From an uncultured Clostridia bacterium (lineage in GTDB: Bacteria > Bacillota_A > Clostridia > TANB77 > CAG-508): a DNA stretch of 30,056 bases. The position numbers were made by a program, and so were the translations under genes. The stretch covers positions 1 to 30,056 of the forward strand of contig CANQZZ010000007.1 of assembly GCA_947628465.1 (NCBI GenBank). The letters are read 5' to 3'. Position 1 is the stretch's first letter. Each line of letters starts with the position of its first letter. Positions 16,549 to 28,200 of the stretch are shown here, piece by piece. Below the pieces are notes generated by a model. The model worked only from the letters and a program-made list of their open reading frames with translations, was not told where the DNA came from and did no database searches.

Positions 16549-19500
16549 TTAATATATTTTTTCTTTTAATACCTTTTTGTCTATTATATATATACTTATA
16601 CTAAATAATAATGTAATTCCTATTACTAATCCAATATACATTAATGGTGTACCTGTTGCTATTGATACAATTAAGCTTGCACTACTAATATCGTCTTCTC
16701 CGGTTTTTTTGTTTCCTGCTACAGAATCTGTTTCTGTTAATCCTTGTAAATTACTGCTTTCTTGTATTTCACCTATATTTTCAATTGTTCCTGTGCTATT
16801 TGATGCCAAAGTTTTTGTTAATACTAATGTTAAAGTTTTTGTATCTCCTGGTTTTATTATTTGGTCTGCTAATGCTTTGCTATGTAATGTTTTATTATTA
16901 TCCATATACCAATCTTTATTTGTTTCTGATGTAAATATTAATCCTTCTGGCATATAGTCTACTATATCTTTTACATATGCACCAACATCGCCTTCGTTTG
17001 TTACTTTTAGCTCATACTCTACTACTAAAACTGTTCCTTGTATCTTTCTTGCTGATATTTCTACTTTTGCAAGGTTTGTATTTTCGTATTCATAAGTACT
17101 AGTTCCACTGCTGTTTGTTAATACTACTTTACTTATATATTTGTCTAATTTTAAATCAAATTTTGCATTTTCTATTAGACCCATGTCAATGTTAGTAATA
17201 TTATTTCCTTCTAATTTTATAATATCTGTTATTCCTGCTGTCATAATTTCATCATTTATTTCTATTTGTTTTGATATTACATCTGAATTTGTTTCATTTG
17301 TTGCACCTGCTACTTGATATTTCGTTACTGCATACTTACTCTCATCATATACAAATACTACTGTATATTCTCCTTGTTCTACGCTAGTAAATTTATATGT
17401 TCCTGTAAGTGATGTTTGAGTTTCGTCTTTTTTGTTTCCTTCTTTATCTAATAATATTACTCTTGCTGCTTGAAGTATTTGTTCATTTTCATCTCTTATT
17501 CCGTCTTTATTGCTATCAATCCATACTAATCCAGAAATACTATTTGTTCCTTCTTTGTTACCATCTCCATTATCATCACCTGAATCGCCACCAGGTTCTG
17601 TTCCAGGATTATTAGGATCTTCATCTGGATTTATATTTGATATATTATCATTTATTATTGTGTTTGTAATGCTATTTGATTCTAAATATTCTCCATTTCC
17701 TAAATCTATTTTTGCAATATTAGTAATTTGTTTTGTTTTTAAATTATCGTCTATATCTAATACTGTACCTTCTATTTCAATAGTCAATTCTTCTCCTACA
17801 TCTACTCTATATAGTAGAATCTCTACATCTTGCTCAGGTGCTGTATCTTCTGTCTTATTATCTTCATCTACATAATATGTTACTTTGTCAACTCTAATTT
17901 CATCTGGTAAAGCATCTTCTACATTAACTACAGTATCCCTTTCACCAATATTTGTTACTTTGATAATATATTTAACTTTATCCCATACATTTAATTCATC
18001 ATTATGTTCTGCTGTCATATTTATATCTATTTTTGCAGATAAAACATTACTTGTGAATACATTTGATTCATATTCTTTTTCTTCATTTGTAACAACGACT
18101 GCAGTATTATCAATTCTTACTTTTCCATCTTTACTATTTACATTGCCTACTGTTACTACAAACTCTATATTTTCAGTTTCATTTGCTCCTAAAGTATCAA
18201 TTGTGTATTCTAATTCCTTTGTGTACTCATTATATGTCCACTCTTTATTTATTTCATAATCTTCAGCCCATTCTGTTCCTTCTGGTACTTTTGAAGTTAC
18301 TTTTAGATTATTCATTTGCTCTTGTGTATTATTTGTTACAATTACAATATATCTAATTTCGCTTCCATTTATTAATTCAAATGATATATTATCTCTTCTT
18401 GATAACCTAACAGTTAAATCTCCTGATATTACATCAGTAGGCTCTGTTGTAACACTTGCTATTTCTTCCTCTGCATCTTTTAAAGTTGCTTTGTTTGTAA
18501 TTGTTTCTGCTCCATTTTGAACTTCTATTGTTACTTCTTTATACAATGTTTCATTTACATCTAACTTATCTATTGACCATTTTTTTACTCTTTCTTCATA
18601 TTTAGTAAATTCCATATAGTCTCCTTGAGAATCTGTCAATTCTGTTAAAACAGTATTATCTGGTACAACATATTCTAAAGATACATTTTGCAAAGCTTCT
18701 GTACCTTTATTTGTAACTTTTATTGTATATGTTAGGATTTGTCCTACATAAATAGTTTTACTCATTGTTTTTGGTTCTATTGTTATGTCTACGTTTTGTG
18801 CACTTTGCTCTGGTTCTGTTTTTTGTTCTGTTGTAGCATTTGTTATAAATGTTAATGTATCTTCTTTTGCTTCTTCTCCTACTGTTCCATTTACTTTTAT
18901 TGTACTTTCTTCAGAATTTGCTGTTAATACTTTGTATTTATAATTTACTGTCATTACTAAACCTTGTTCTATATCGTTTGCTACTATTTTAAATGCTTTT
19001 ACATTATCAAAAGTTTGATCTTGTGTTTTCCAGTTTGCTGAATCTACATCTGTATTTACATCATCTGCATAATATACTTCTGCATCTTCTATGTTTGTTG
19101 TTATTGCTGTTTGTAATACTGCTCCCTCTGGAATAGTTCCTATTATTGTTGTCTCTGATAATGTGTCGTTATAGTTGTTTATCATTTCAGCATTAATTTC
19201 TACTTCTGAATTCTCTTTTACATCCATATTTACAGTATTTTGATTTACTTTTTCTACTGCAACATCTCCTGCTTTAATTGTAGATTTTGTTACTAATCCT
19301 GATTTTGATACTATATTCATTGGAACTGTTTTTTCTACTGTTTCCCCATCATTAATACATGTAGCTTTTATTTCTACATTTTTATTTGCCATAAATTCAC
19401 TTGTTTTTACTTTTAAATCTATTACTATATTTGCTACTTTTGTATCATATTTTGTTTGTTCACCTTGCATATTTATTACTATTTCAGTATTTCCATTGTC

Positions 19501-21361
19501 ATTTGTTTCTATATTGTAGTCTTCTACTGTGATGTCATCATTTCCTACTACTGGTGTTACATTTTCTATTTCTACTTCTGTTATCTCTTTTGGTAATTCT
19601 ATTTTTAATACTGGATCTTTATATAATTTTTCACTTTCATCTTTTGTCATTAACTCTGTTGTTATTCTTATTTCATTTTCACTTAATGCTGATATTGATT
19701 CTTTGTCTAATGATATATTTATTTCTGTTTTTGGCTCTCCTAATGTTGCTGTACTTACACTTTCTGTTTTTACTATTTCTTTATTTGCTGTATCTAATAT
19801 TGTTAATTCTGTATTTGTCTTTAACTCTGTCACTTTAGCTATTTCTTCTGTATTTAATACTTTAATTGCTTTTTCATTTATAATTTCTATTGTTCCTTCT
19901 TCTATTGCTTCGCTCATTTCTATTACTATTTTGCTTATTTCTTCATCATAAGAAATTACATAATAGTCTTCATCTGTTTCTTCTGCTAAATTTATTACTT
20001 TTATTGGAGTTTCTTTATTTTCCGCATTATATACTGTTATTGTTCCTTCTGCTCCTAATATTTTTAAAGCTTCTGCTTTATTTATTTTTGTTTCTTTATA
20101 ATATGTAGATATTCCTTCTTGCAAATTAGTATCTTCATCTTCAACAAATGTATCTTCTAAGTCTTTAACTACTACTTCATTTACTACTTCACTATATGGT
20201 ACATATACATTTGAAGTTACTTTATATGTTGTATCTTCTGCTGTATACATTTTTCCTTTATATATGTTTTTTGTTATATTGTTTTCTAGTTTTACAATGT
20301 CTCCTATCTCATCCATTTCTTCTAAAACTACTTTATTTTCATTTTGTATTGTTCCTACTGTTCTTCCATATACATCTATTGTAGCTATTGCATCACAAGT
20401 AAATGGAAGCACATCTGCACTTTCATCATAAATATATGTAACTACAAATTTATCTTCTGCATTTTTTGCCCATGTAATTACATTTTCTTCGTTTGAATTA
20501 TTTTCTATTTCTATATTTATTTTTCCAGTATCTTTATCATATACCCATTTGTCATCTACAAATTCTAAACTTGCTTTTCCATCAGTAGCTTTTGTACTAT
20601 ATCCTGCAACTTTTACTTCTGCTGGAATAACATCTGCTTTAGGATTTGCTATTTCTAATGTAGTTGATTTTACTGGAGCTTTATTATCTTTTATTTTTGA
20701 TGTTACTAAAACTTGAACTACTCTTTTGTCTGCTCCATCAATATTATATATTTTATTTGTAATAACTTCTTGATTTAATACAACATCTTCTTTAGTTAAT
20801 TCATTTGAAGTCCAAACTATTTTAACTTCTCTTGTTGTATCAATATCTGTTACGTTTCTATTATTATCAACATATTCACCTGTTAATCTGATTTGGCTAG
20901 TCATGTCTAATAAATTTAAATTATATGATTCATCATTTTTTGCTATAATTGGCAATCCTACTGATATACCATTATCTGCTTTAATTGAATCTAATTTAAA
21001 TTTTGTTAGTTCTGGTTTTGCTTTTAATCTAAAGTTTGTATTTACAAGTTCAATTTGTGCATTGTCTAAATATCCTTCACCTTGTACGCTTAGTGATATA
21101 TATAGTTTTACATCTTGTGAATTTATATCAGCTGTTTTTTCTTTTACGTTGCTATTTGTCTCATCAAAATAGACATCAAACTTTACATTTTTGATGTTGG
21201 TTTCGCTTATTTGATTAGGTACACTTGCATCTGCTGCTATTGCTTTATTTATGTGCGTTCCGAAGCAATGCAAAATTAGCAAGTGTTAAACTTAGTATTA
21301 ACAATGTTGCTAACATTTTGATTCTGATTCTTTTTACATTTAATTTTTTACGATTAAACAT
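16549..21361 (-). CDS. Giant secreted/membrane-anchored DUF11/SdrD-like surface protein, +1 frameshift at CGG in the signal peptide
   Basis: 1603 residues after correction. ATG 21361 has AGGAGG eight bases upstream and starts MFNRKKLNVKRIRIKMLATL followed by a hydrophobic run. At codon 34 the frame meets CGG and stops six codons later. Skipping the C gives LANFALLGTHINKAIAADAS, completing a normal export signal and entering the long frame. The body is acidic, Thr/Glu/Asn-rich beta modules. The DUF11-type repeats include NMTAEHNDELNVWDKVKYII and VEYELKVTNEGDVGAYVKDI. One SdrD-like Ca-binding module has ISGLVWIDSNKDGIRDENEQ. The C-terminus is a single membrane helix (MYIGLVIGITLLFSISIYII) and a short basic tail, with no LPXTG seen. 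First gene of the two-gene surface operon, so its expression and export both depend on the frameshift. Confidence 0.85.
21259..21262 (-). other. CGG +1 frameshift site in the large surface protein
   Basis: CTT-CGG-AAC at codon 34, inside the signal peptide. Dropping the C gives CTT-GGA-ACG and joins the RBS-equipped start to about 1570 further codons. Without the shift the product is a 38-residue peptide. Confidence 0.83.
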
Positions 21362-21712
21362 TTTTTGTTCCTCCTAAAATAAATTCACTATAAAACTATA
21401 TATTTATATAGCATTATTCTTACATTTTTATCAAATATTGTCAATAGTTGTTTTTTCGTATAATTTAAATAAAACACAATTAATAAAGAAAAATATATAC
21501 GGAAGCATAATTTTTATGTCTATATTAAATAAACATTACATTTTCATGACATTTTTAATATTTAGACATTATACCCCAAATTATTCTTCTTATATCTTTA
21601 TTATATACATTTATGTCAACTTTTTCAAGATGTTTTGTCACTTTTTTATAAATTTTTCCTAATTTTTTCTGCTAATTTTACATGTTATGTTAGTTTTGTT
21701 TTTCTTGTGTTT
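21362..21712. other. Gene-free AT-rich stretch between the surface operon and the patatin-like gene
   Basis: About 350 bases. It holds the ribosome binding site and probable promoter of the surface operon at its left end. A further TATAAT in the minus direction (21568-21573) lacks a convincing -35. No open frame with a ribosome binding site and no strong terminator after the patatin-like gene were seen. Confidence 0.5.
21416..21444 (-). promoter_or_regulatory. Possible promoter of the surface-protein operon
   Basis: Minus-strand TTGACA (21439-21444) is a perfect -35 box; AAGAAT (21416-21421) at 17 bases is a weak -10. It lies about 55 bases upstream of ATG 21361. Confidence 0.4.
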
Positions 21713-22550
21713 TTATTTTAGTTTTTTCTTTATTTCAATTATATTATTTAATGTTTGCATATATCCTTCTTTGTAGGCAAATTCTAATTTACTAATACTA
21801 AAGGGTTTTACATCTTTTAAATCTATTTCTATTACATAATCACTTTCTTTAACAGATTCTCTTATTAAGTTTTCAGTCATTAAATCTAATGATTGCATTC
21901 CTATATTATATATTGTATTTTGTTTTCTAGGATTTTTTAGCTTAAATTTTATAGCAATTACTTTATCAACCCCTAATTTTCTAACTTCACAAGATGGAAG
22001 ATTATCAAATATTCCACCATCAACGAATTGATATTGTTTATATTCAAATGGTGCATACATACCTGGGAAAGTAGAGCTTGCTCTTACTGCTTTTCCTATT
22101 TCGATATCGTGTATATATTCATCTCCTTGAAGTTCTTCACTATTTGTAAAAATTATTTCCCTTTCTGTTATTAAGTCTGTTGTAGGTATAGATATAGGCA
22201 TTTTAATATCTTTAATATTTCTAATTCTTTTTAATTTTGCAGATTCATCAATTGCAATTTCTATATTATGACTTGAAGTAATTCCTCCTAATCTAATTCC
22301 TCGTACTTCTTTCATTCCACTCCATATATCTTTGGGAGATATTGCCATAACAGATTTTGAGAAATAGTTAAATAGCTTAAACATATCATCTGTCGTATAT
22401 CCCATTGCGTATAGAGATGCTACCATACTTCCTGCAGATGTTCCTGCTACAGCATCTGGTTTTATTCCATTTTCTTCTAGAGCTTTTATTGCGCCAATAT
22501 GTGCCGCTCCTCTTACTCCACCACCGTGCTAATGCTAATCCTATCTTCAT
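21713..22550 (-). CDS. Patatin-like phospholipase (RssA-like), +1 frameshift at CGG
   Basis: Serine-aspartate lipid acyl hydrolase. Start ATG 22550 follows AAGGA and gives MKIGLALA. The next codon is CGG, and skipping its C at 22526 gives GGGVRGAAHIGAIKALEENG, the patatin oxyanion loop. The lipase box GTSAG (Ser38) and the catalytic Asp in FVDGGIFDN (about residue 177) follow in the same frame. Corrected length is 278 residues, normal for bacterial patatins. Without the shift the gene would lose its entire active site. The longest uninterrupted frame starts only at 22426, after the lipase box, so an automatic call would give a dead enzyme. Divergent from leuS; no partner gene indicates the substrate. 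Confidence 0.9.
22523..22526 (-). other. CGG +1 frameshift site in the patatin-like gene
   Basis: GCA-CGG-TGG at codon 9. Dropping the C gives GCA-GGT-GGT-GGA, the oxyanion-hole Gly-Gly-Gly. Very early position, so an unshifted product carries no functional domain. Confidence 0.85.
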
Positions 22551-22698
22551 TATTTATATTCCTTCTTTCTTATATAGATTGATTTTTTTGATTATATCAA
22601 ATATTTTTAAAATTTAATAGATTTTACTTTATTTATTTTAATTTTTGTTATATAATTTTTTATAATTATTTTACGGAATAAATGATTTGGAGGTTTTT

Positions 22699-25107
22699 AT
22701 GGAATATAATCATAGTGAAATTGAAAAAAAATGGCAAAATTATTGGGATGAAAAGCAATCTTTTAAAGCAGTTACTGGTGATAAGAAAAAGCCTTATTAT
22801 ATATTAGTAGAGTTTCCTTATCCTTCAGGTGCAGGTCTTCATGTTGGACATGTAAGAAGTTATACTGCGCAAGATGCGCTTGCAAGGATGAAGAGGCTGC
22901 AAGGATATAACGTTTTGTATCCAATGGGATGGGATGCATTTGGAGCTCCTGCTGAGCAATATGCTATTAAAAATCATATTCATCCAAAGGATGCAGTAAA
23001 GGAAAATATTAAAACTTTTAAAGGGCAAATGAAGGATTTAGGTTTTTCTTTTGATTGGTCTCGTGAATTTTCTACAACAGATCCAGAATATTATAAATGG
23101 ACACAATGGCAATTCTTACAATTCTATAAACACGGAATGGCATATAAAGATACAATTCCTGTTAACTGGTGTCCTACTTGTAAATCCGTTTTATCTAATG
23201 AGGATGCTGCAGGTGGAGTTTGTGAGAGATGTGGAAGCGCTGTTGTTCAAAAGGAAAAATCTCAATGGATGCTTAGAATGAGTGATTATTCAGAAGATTT
23301 ATTAAAAGGTCTTGATGATACTAATTTTGCAGATAGAGTAAAACTTGGTCAAATTAATTGGATTGGTAAATCTACTGGTGTTGAATTAGATGTTGAAATA
23401 GTTGGTGGAGGTAAGTTCTCTGTTTTTACAACTTGCATTGAAACTGTTTATGGTATTACATTTTTCGTTATTGCACCAGATGGAAAACTTATAAAAGAAT
23501 TAATGCCTAGGGTTAAAAATAAAGATGAAGTAAATGCATATATTAAAGAAACTTCCAAAAAGTCTGCTATGGATAGAACTGAGCTTAATAAAGGAAAAAC
23601 TGGTTGCAGACTTGAAGGAATTATGGCTATCAATCCTATTAATGGCAAAGAAGTTCCTATTTTCCTTGGTGATTTCGTTTTAGGAGATTATGGAACTGGT
23701 GCTGTTATGGCTGTTCCTAGTCACGACCAAAGAGATTTTGAATATGCTGTAGAGCATAATTTAGATATGCTACAAGTTATAGATGGTAGAGATACAACTG
23801 ATAGTGCATTTGAAAAATATGATTATTTGGGAAAAGGATGCAAACTTATAAATTCTGAAGAGTTTACTGGTCTTACAGTTGAAAAAGCAAAAGAGGCAAT
23901 TACTGAAAAATTAGTAAATATGGGAATTGCAAGACGTGTAAATAATTATAAAATGAGAGATTGGATTTTCTCACGTCAAAGATTTTGGGGTGAACCAATT
24001 CCTATGATTTATTGTGAAAAATGTGGATGGCAACCAATGGATGAAAAAGATTTACCATTACTTCTTCCTGATGTTGCTGAGTATGAGCCTACAGAAGATG
24101 GCGAAAGTCCTCTTGCAAATATAGACTCATGGGTAAATACTACTTGCCCACATTGTGGCGGAAAGGCTAAAAGAGAAACAGATACTATGCCTAACTGGGC
24201 TGGTTCTAGCTGGTATTTCTTAAGATTTATGGATCCTCACAATGATAAAGAATTTGCTTCAATGGATGCAATGAAATACTGGAATAGAGTTGACTGGTAC
24301 AATGGGGGAATGGAGCACACTGCAAGGCATTTGCTATATGCAAGATTTTGGGTTCAATTTTTATATAACATCGGTTTAGTTCCTAAAAAAGAAATGATTT
24401 GGACTCGTGTAAGTCATGGTATGGTTTTGGGGTCTAATAATGAAAAAATGAGTAAGTCTAAAGGTAATGTAATTAATCCAGATGATATAATAAAAGAATA
24501 TGGTGCAGATACTTTAAGAATTTATGAAATGTTTATGGGCGACTATACTCAAGATGCTCCTTGGAGTACAGATTCTTTAAGAGGTTGCAAACGTTTTATA
24601 GATAAAGTTATCCGTTTGAAAGATAAGGTAGGCTCTGGGGAAGGCTATTCTAAAAAATTAGAACCTATTATTCATAAAACTATTAAAAAAGTAGAAAATG
24701 ATTTGAGTACAATGGCATATAATACAGCTGTGTCAAGCTTAATGATTTTAACAAATAGTTTTGATGATGAAAAGAGCATTACAAAGGATGAATATCATTT
24801 ATTACTTACTTTGCTTAACCCTATTGCTCCTCATATTACAGAGGAATTAAATGAATCATTAGGATTTAAGCCGATTTGTGAATCTGCTTGGCCAAAATAT
24901 GATGAGTCAAAAACAATAGATTCAGAAATAGAAATTCCTGTTCAGTTAAATGGAAAAGTAAAGGCTACTGTAAAAGTTGCTCTTAATAGTGAAGAGGATG
25001 TTGTTAAAGAAAAAGCTCACGCGGAAGTTGCAAATTTATTAGAAGGAAAGACTATTGTAAAAGAAATATATGTAAAGAATAAGATTTATAATATAGTGGT
25101 TAGATAA
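22699..25107 (+). CDS. leuS: Leucyl-tRNA synthetase
   Basis: Charges tRNA-Leu. Start ATG 22699 chosen for GGAGG at 22689-22693; the in-frame TTG at 22687 is before this site. 802 residues, bacterial type. The class I signature is HVGH (48-51, within YPSGAGLHVGHVRSYT), and the second is KMSKS (583-587). A zinc-ribbon-like CPTC...CERCG segment is at about 155-180 and another CEKCG...CPHCGG later; the CP1 editing domain contains the threonine-rich and GTGAVMAVPSHDQRDFEYA stretches. The C-terminal anticodon and tail domains are present. Gene intact, with no in-frame CGG. The leader (about 140 bases to the patatin start) is AT-rich and shows no recognisable T-box, unusual for a clostridial leuS. 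Ends at a strong terminator. Confidence 0.97.
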   Translation: MEYNHSEIEKKWQNYWDEKQSFKAVTGDKKKPYYILVEFPYPSGAGLHVGHVRSYTAQDALARMKRLQGYNVLYPMGWDAFGAPAEQYAIKNHIHPKDAVKENIKTFKGQMKDLGFSFDWSREFSTTDPEYYKWTQWQFLQFYKHGMAYKDTIPVNWCPTCKSVLSNEDAAGGVCERCGSAVVQKEKSQWMLRMSDYSEDLLKGLDDTNFADRVKLGQINWIGKSTGVELDVEIVGGGKFSVFTTCIETVYGITFFVIAPDGKLIKELMPRVKNKDEVNAYIKETSKKSAMDRTELNKGKTGCRLEGIMAINPINGKEVPIFLGDFVLGDYGTGAVMAVPSHDQRDFEYAVEHNLDMLQVIDGRDTTDSAFEKYDYLGKGCKLINSEEFTGLTVEKAKEAITEKLVNMGIARRVNNYKMRDWIFSRQRFWGEPIPMIYCEKCGWQPMDEKDLPLLLPDVAEYEPTEDGESPLANIDSWVNTTCPHCGGKAKRETDTMPNWAGSSWYFLRFMDPHNDKEFASMDAMKYWNRVDWYNGGMEHTARHLLYARFWVQFLYNIGLVPKKEMIWTRVSHGMVLGSNNEKMSKSKGNVINPDDIIKEYGADTLRIYEMFMGDYTQDAPWSTDSLRGCKRFIDKVIRLKDKVGSGEGYSKKLEPIIHKTIKKVENDLSTMAYNTAVSSLMILTNSFDDEKSITKDEYHLLLTLLNPIAPHITEELNESLGFKPICESAWPKYDESKTIDSEIEIPVQLNGKVKATVKVALNSEEDVVKEKAHAEVANLLEGKTIVKEIYVKNKIYNIVVR

Positions 25108-25129
25108 AATTTAATTACATATTAAATAT

Positions 25130-25162
25130 GGCATAGAGAAAATAAAATTCTCTATGCCTTTT
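25130..25162 (+). terminator. Intrinsic terminator after leuS
   Basis: GGCATAGAGAA (25130-25140) and TTCTCTATGCC (25148-25158) form a perfect 11-bp stem with a 7-base loop, followed by TTTTATTATT. Confidence 0.92.
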
Positions 25163-25184
25163 ATTATTCTTCATATTAAATATG

Positions 25185-25237
25185 TGTCCCAAGTGGGACA
25201 AAATGTCCCAGAAAGAAACGTCCCCTTTGGGACATTA
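25185..25237. repeat. GGGAC/GTCCC palindromic repeat, copy A3, overlapping the purL stop
   Basis: TGTCCCAAGTGGGACA, AAATGTCCCAGAAAGAAAC, GTCCCCTTTGGGACATTA. Nearly identical to 6339-6391 and in the same orientation relative to the minus-strand gene it ends. Its terminal TAA is the stop codon of purL, just as in pyrF. Confidence 0.9.
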
Positions 25238-28200
25238 TCTATAATATTCGACTCCTGATTCGAATAGTTTTTGATCCATATTTCCTGGTACGTTTAGTAT
25301 GTTTCCTCTGTAACATCTTTCTGAGTGTCCCATTTTTCCAAGGATTCTTCCGTCTTTGCTTGTTATTCCTTCTATTGCATATACAGAGCCATTTGGGTTA
25401 TAGTCTATATCATAAGTAGCATTTCCTTCCATGTCTACATATTGTGTAGCTATTTGTCCGTTTGCTATTAATTCTTTTAATACTTTATCATTTGCTACAA
25501 ATTTACCTTCTCCGTGTGAAATTGGAATTACAAACTCATCTCCTAAGTTTATCTTGCTAAACCAAGGTGATAGTTTTGATACTACTTTTGTTGTTACAAG
25601 TTTTGATTGGTGTCTTGCTATGTCGTTATATGTTAGTGTTGGCATATCCCCATTCATGTCTAATATTTCACCATAAGGAACTAAGCCTAGTTTTATTAGT
25701 GCTTGGAATCCGTTGCATATTCCTAGCATTAATCCATCTTGTTCATTTAGATGTTTATGTATTGCTTCTTTTAATCTTGGATTTCTAAATACTGTTGCTA
25801 TAAATTTACCTGAGCCATCTGGTTCATCTCCTGCGCTGAATCCTCCTGGTAGCATTATAATTTGTGCTTCATTTATTGCTTTTTCCATTTCTTTTATAGA
25901 ATCTTCGATATCGTTTTCTTTTATGTTTTTAAATACTGTAATTTTTGGGTCTGCTCCTGCATCTATAAATGCTTTTGCTAAATCGTATTCACAGTTTGTT
26001 CCTGGAAATACTGGTATGAATACTTTTGGTTTTGCTATTTTTATATGTGGATTTGATGGTGATGATGTATTTGTTCCATTTGTTCCTTTGTATAATACGT
26101 TTTCTATTTTACCTGAATTACTTACTGCTCCGCCTTTTGCATTTAGTTGGAAATACTTTTTCTAATGGCTCTTCCCATATTTTTATAAGCTCTTCTAAAT
26201 CAAGTATTTCTTTTTCTGATATTCTTATTTCCTTTTCTTTTATTGTTGTTCCTAAAAGTTCTAATTTATCTATGTTTAATTCTTCTTCCACTTCTATTAT
26301 AAAAGAGCCATAACGTGGTTTAAATAAGCATTTTTCTGCTTCAAATTTAAATCCTATTTTGTTACCAAAGCACATTTTACTTAAAGTATCTGCTACTCCG
26401 TATTGCCTTATTGTAGCAACTGATATTGCTTTTTTCTCTTCTATTAATTTGTGTACTATTTCATAATTTTCTTTTAAATCTTCAAAATCTGGAATGTAAT
26501 CTTTCGTATATTTATCCTTTAGCATATATACTTTTGAGCCTATTTTTTTGAATTCATTTGATACTACTTTGTTTGTATCTACTACTCCTATGCAGAATGA
26601 GCAAAGTGTTGGTGGTACATCTAATTCATTGTATGAGCCTGACATAGAATCCTTTCCACCGATTGATGCAAGTCCTAATTTTTCTTGCACTAAATATGCT
26701 CCAAGAAGTGCTGCTAAAGGTTTTCCCCATCTTGAAGGCTCATTTCTTAATTTTTCAAAATACTCTTGGAATGTGAACCACGCTTTTTTATAGTCTCCTC
26801 CAACTGCTACATATTTTGTAAGTGAATCAATTACTGCAAATACTGCTCCATGAAATGGGCTTATTTCTGAAAGGTATGGATCATATCCATAAGACATTGC
26901 TGTTCCCGAATTTGTATAACCATGTAATGTTGGAATCTTTGCACACATTGACTCGATTGGAGTTAACTGATATTTACCACCAAATGGCATAAATACTGTT
27001 CCTGCACCTATTGTGCTATCAAATCTTTCCACCAAACCTTTTTGTGAGCAACAATTTAAGTCTGATACTACGCTTTTCCAAAGTTCTACTTTATTGCAAT
27101 TCTCTCCGTTTGTTTTTATGCAATTTTGGGCATTTTGGGTCTGTTCCCTTTTGCCTAATTTTACTTGTCCATTAAAATATTCTTCTAATCCTTCTGGTTT
27201 ATCTATTTTTGCATTTGCTTTTTTTACAGTTCCGTTTGTGTTTAGGAATTCTCTTGATAGGTCTACTATTACTTTTCCTCTCCAGTACATTTTCATCCTT
27301 GCTTCTTTTGTTACTTTTGCTACTACTGTTGATTCTATATTTTCTGATGATGCTAGTTTTTGGAATTTTTCTATGTCTTTTTCCTCTATTACTACTGCCA
27401 TTCTTTCTTGTGATTCTGATATTGCAAGTTCTGTTCCATCTAATCCTTCATATTTTTTTGGAACCTTATCTAAATTAATTTCTAATCCGTCAGCAAGTTC
27501 CCCAATTGCTACGGATACGCCTCCTGCTCCAAAATCGTTACATCTTTTTATTAATTTTGTTACTTCTGGATTTCTAAATAGTCTTTGTATTTTTCTTTCT
27601 TCTGGTGCATTTCCTTTTTGTACTTCTGCTCCACAACTTGTAAGTGATGAGCTGTTGTGTGCTTTTGATGAGCCTGTTGCTCCTCCACATCCATCTCTTC
27701 CTGTTTTTCCACCAAGTAATACCACTACGTCTCCTGGCTCTGGCACTTTTCTTACTACGTTTTCTTTTGGAGCTGCGCCAACTAGTGCTCCAATTTCCAT
27801 CCTTTTTGCTACATATCCTGGATGATATATTTCTTCTACCTTTCCTGTTGCAAGTCCTATTTGATTTCCGTACGAACTGTATCCACGTGCTGCTTCATTA
27901 GTTAGTTTTCTTTGTGGTAATTTGTTTGGCATAGTGTCTTTTACGGCTACGGTTGGATCACCACATCCTGTAACACGCATTGCTTGATATACATATACTC
28001 TTCCAGATAGTGGGTCACGGATTGCTCCTCCTAAGCATGTTGCTGCTCCACCGAAAGGCTCAATCTCTGTAGGATGATTATGGGTTTCGTTTTTGAACAT
28101 TATTAAATATTCTTCTTTATTTCCATCTACTAATATTTCTGCTTTAATGCTACAAGCATTTATTTCTTCTGATTCGTCTAAATCTTTTAGCATTCCTTTT

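Noticed and set aside
19529..20384. Leu/Ser-rich open frames opposite the large surface proteins and purL
   Set aside because: They are antisense shadows of repetitive Thr/Glu/Lys-rich coding sequence without ribosome binding sites or family resemblance.
26132..26152. purL break caused by an extra A in AAA (FPTNAKGG) instead of the CGG
   Set aside because: It would also restore the frame, but FPTK is a common PurL motif and the CGG matches the other six sites; kept as an alternative.
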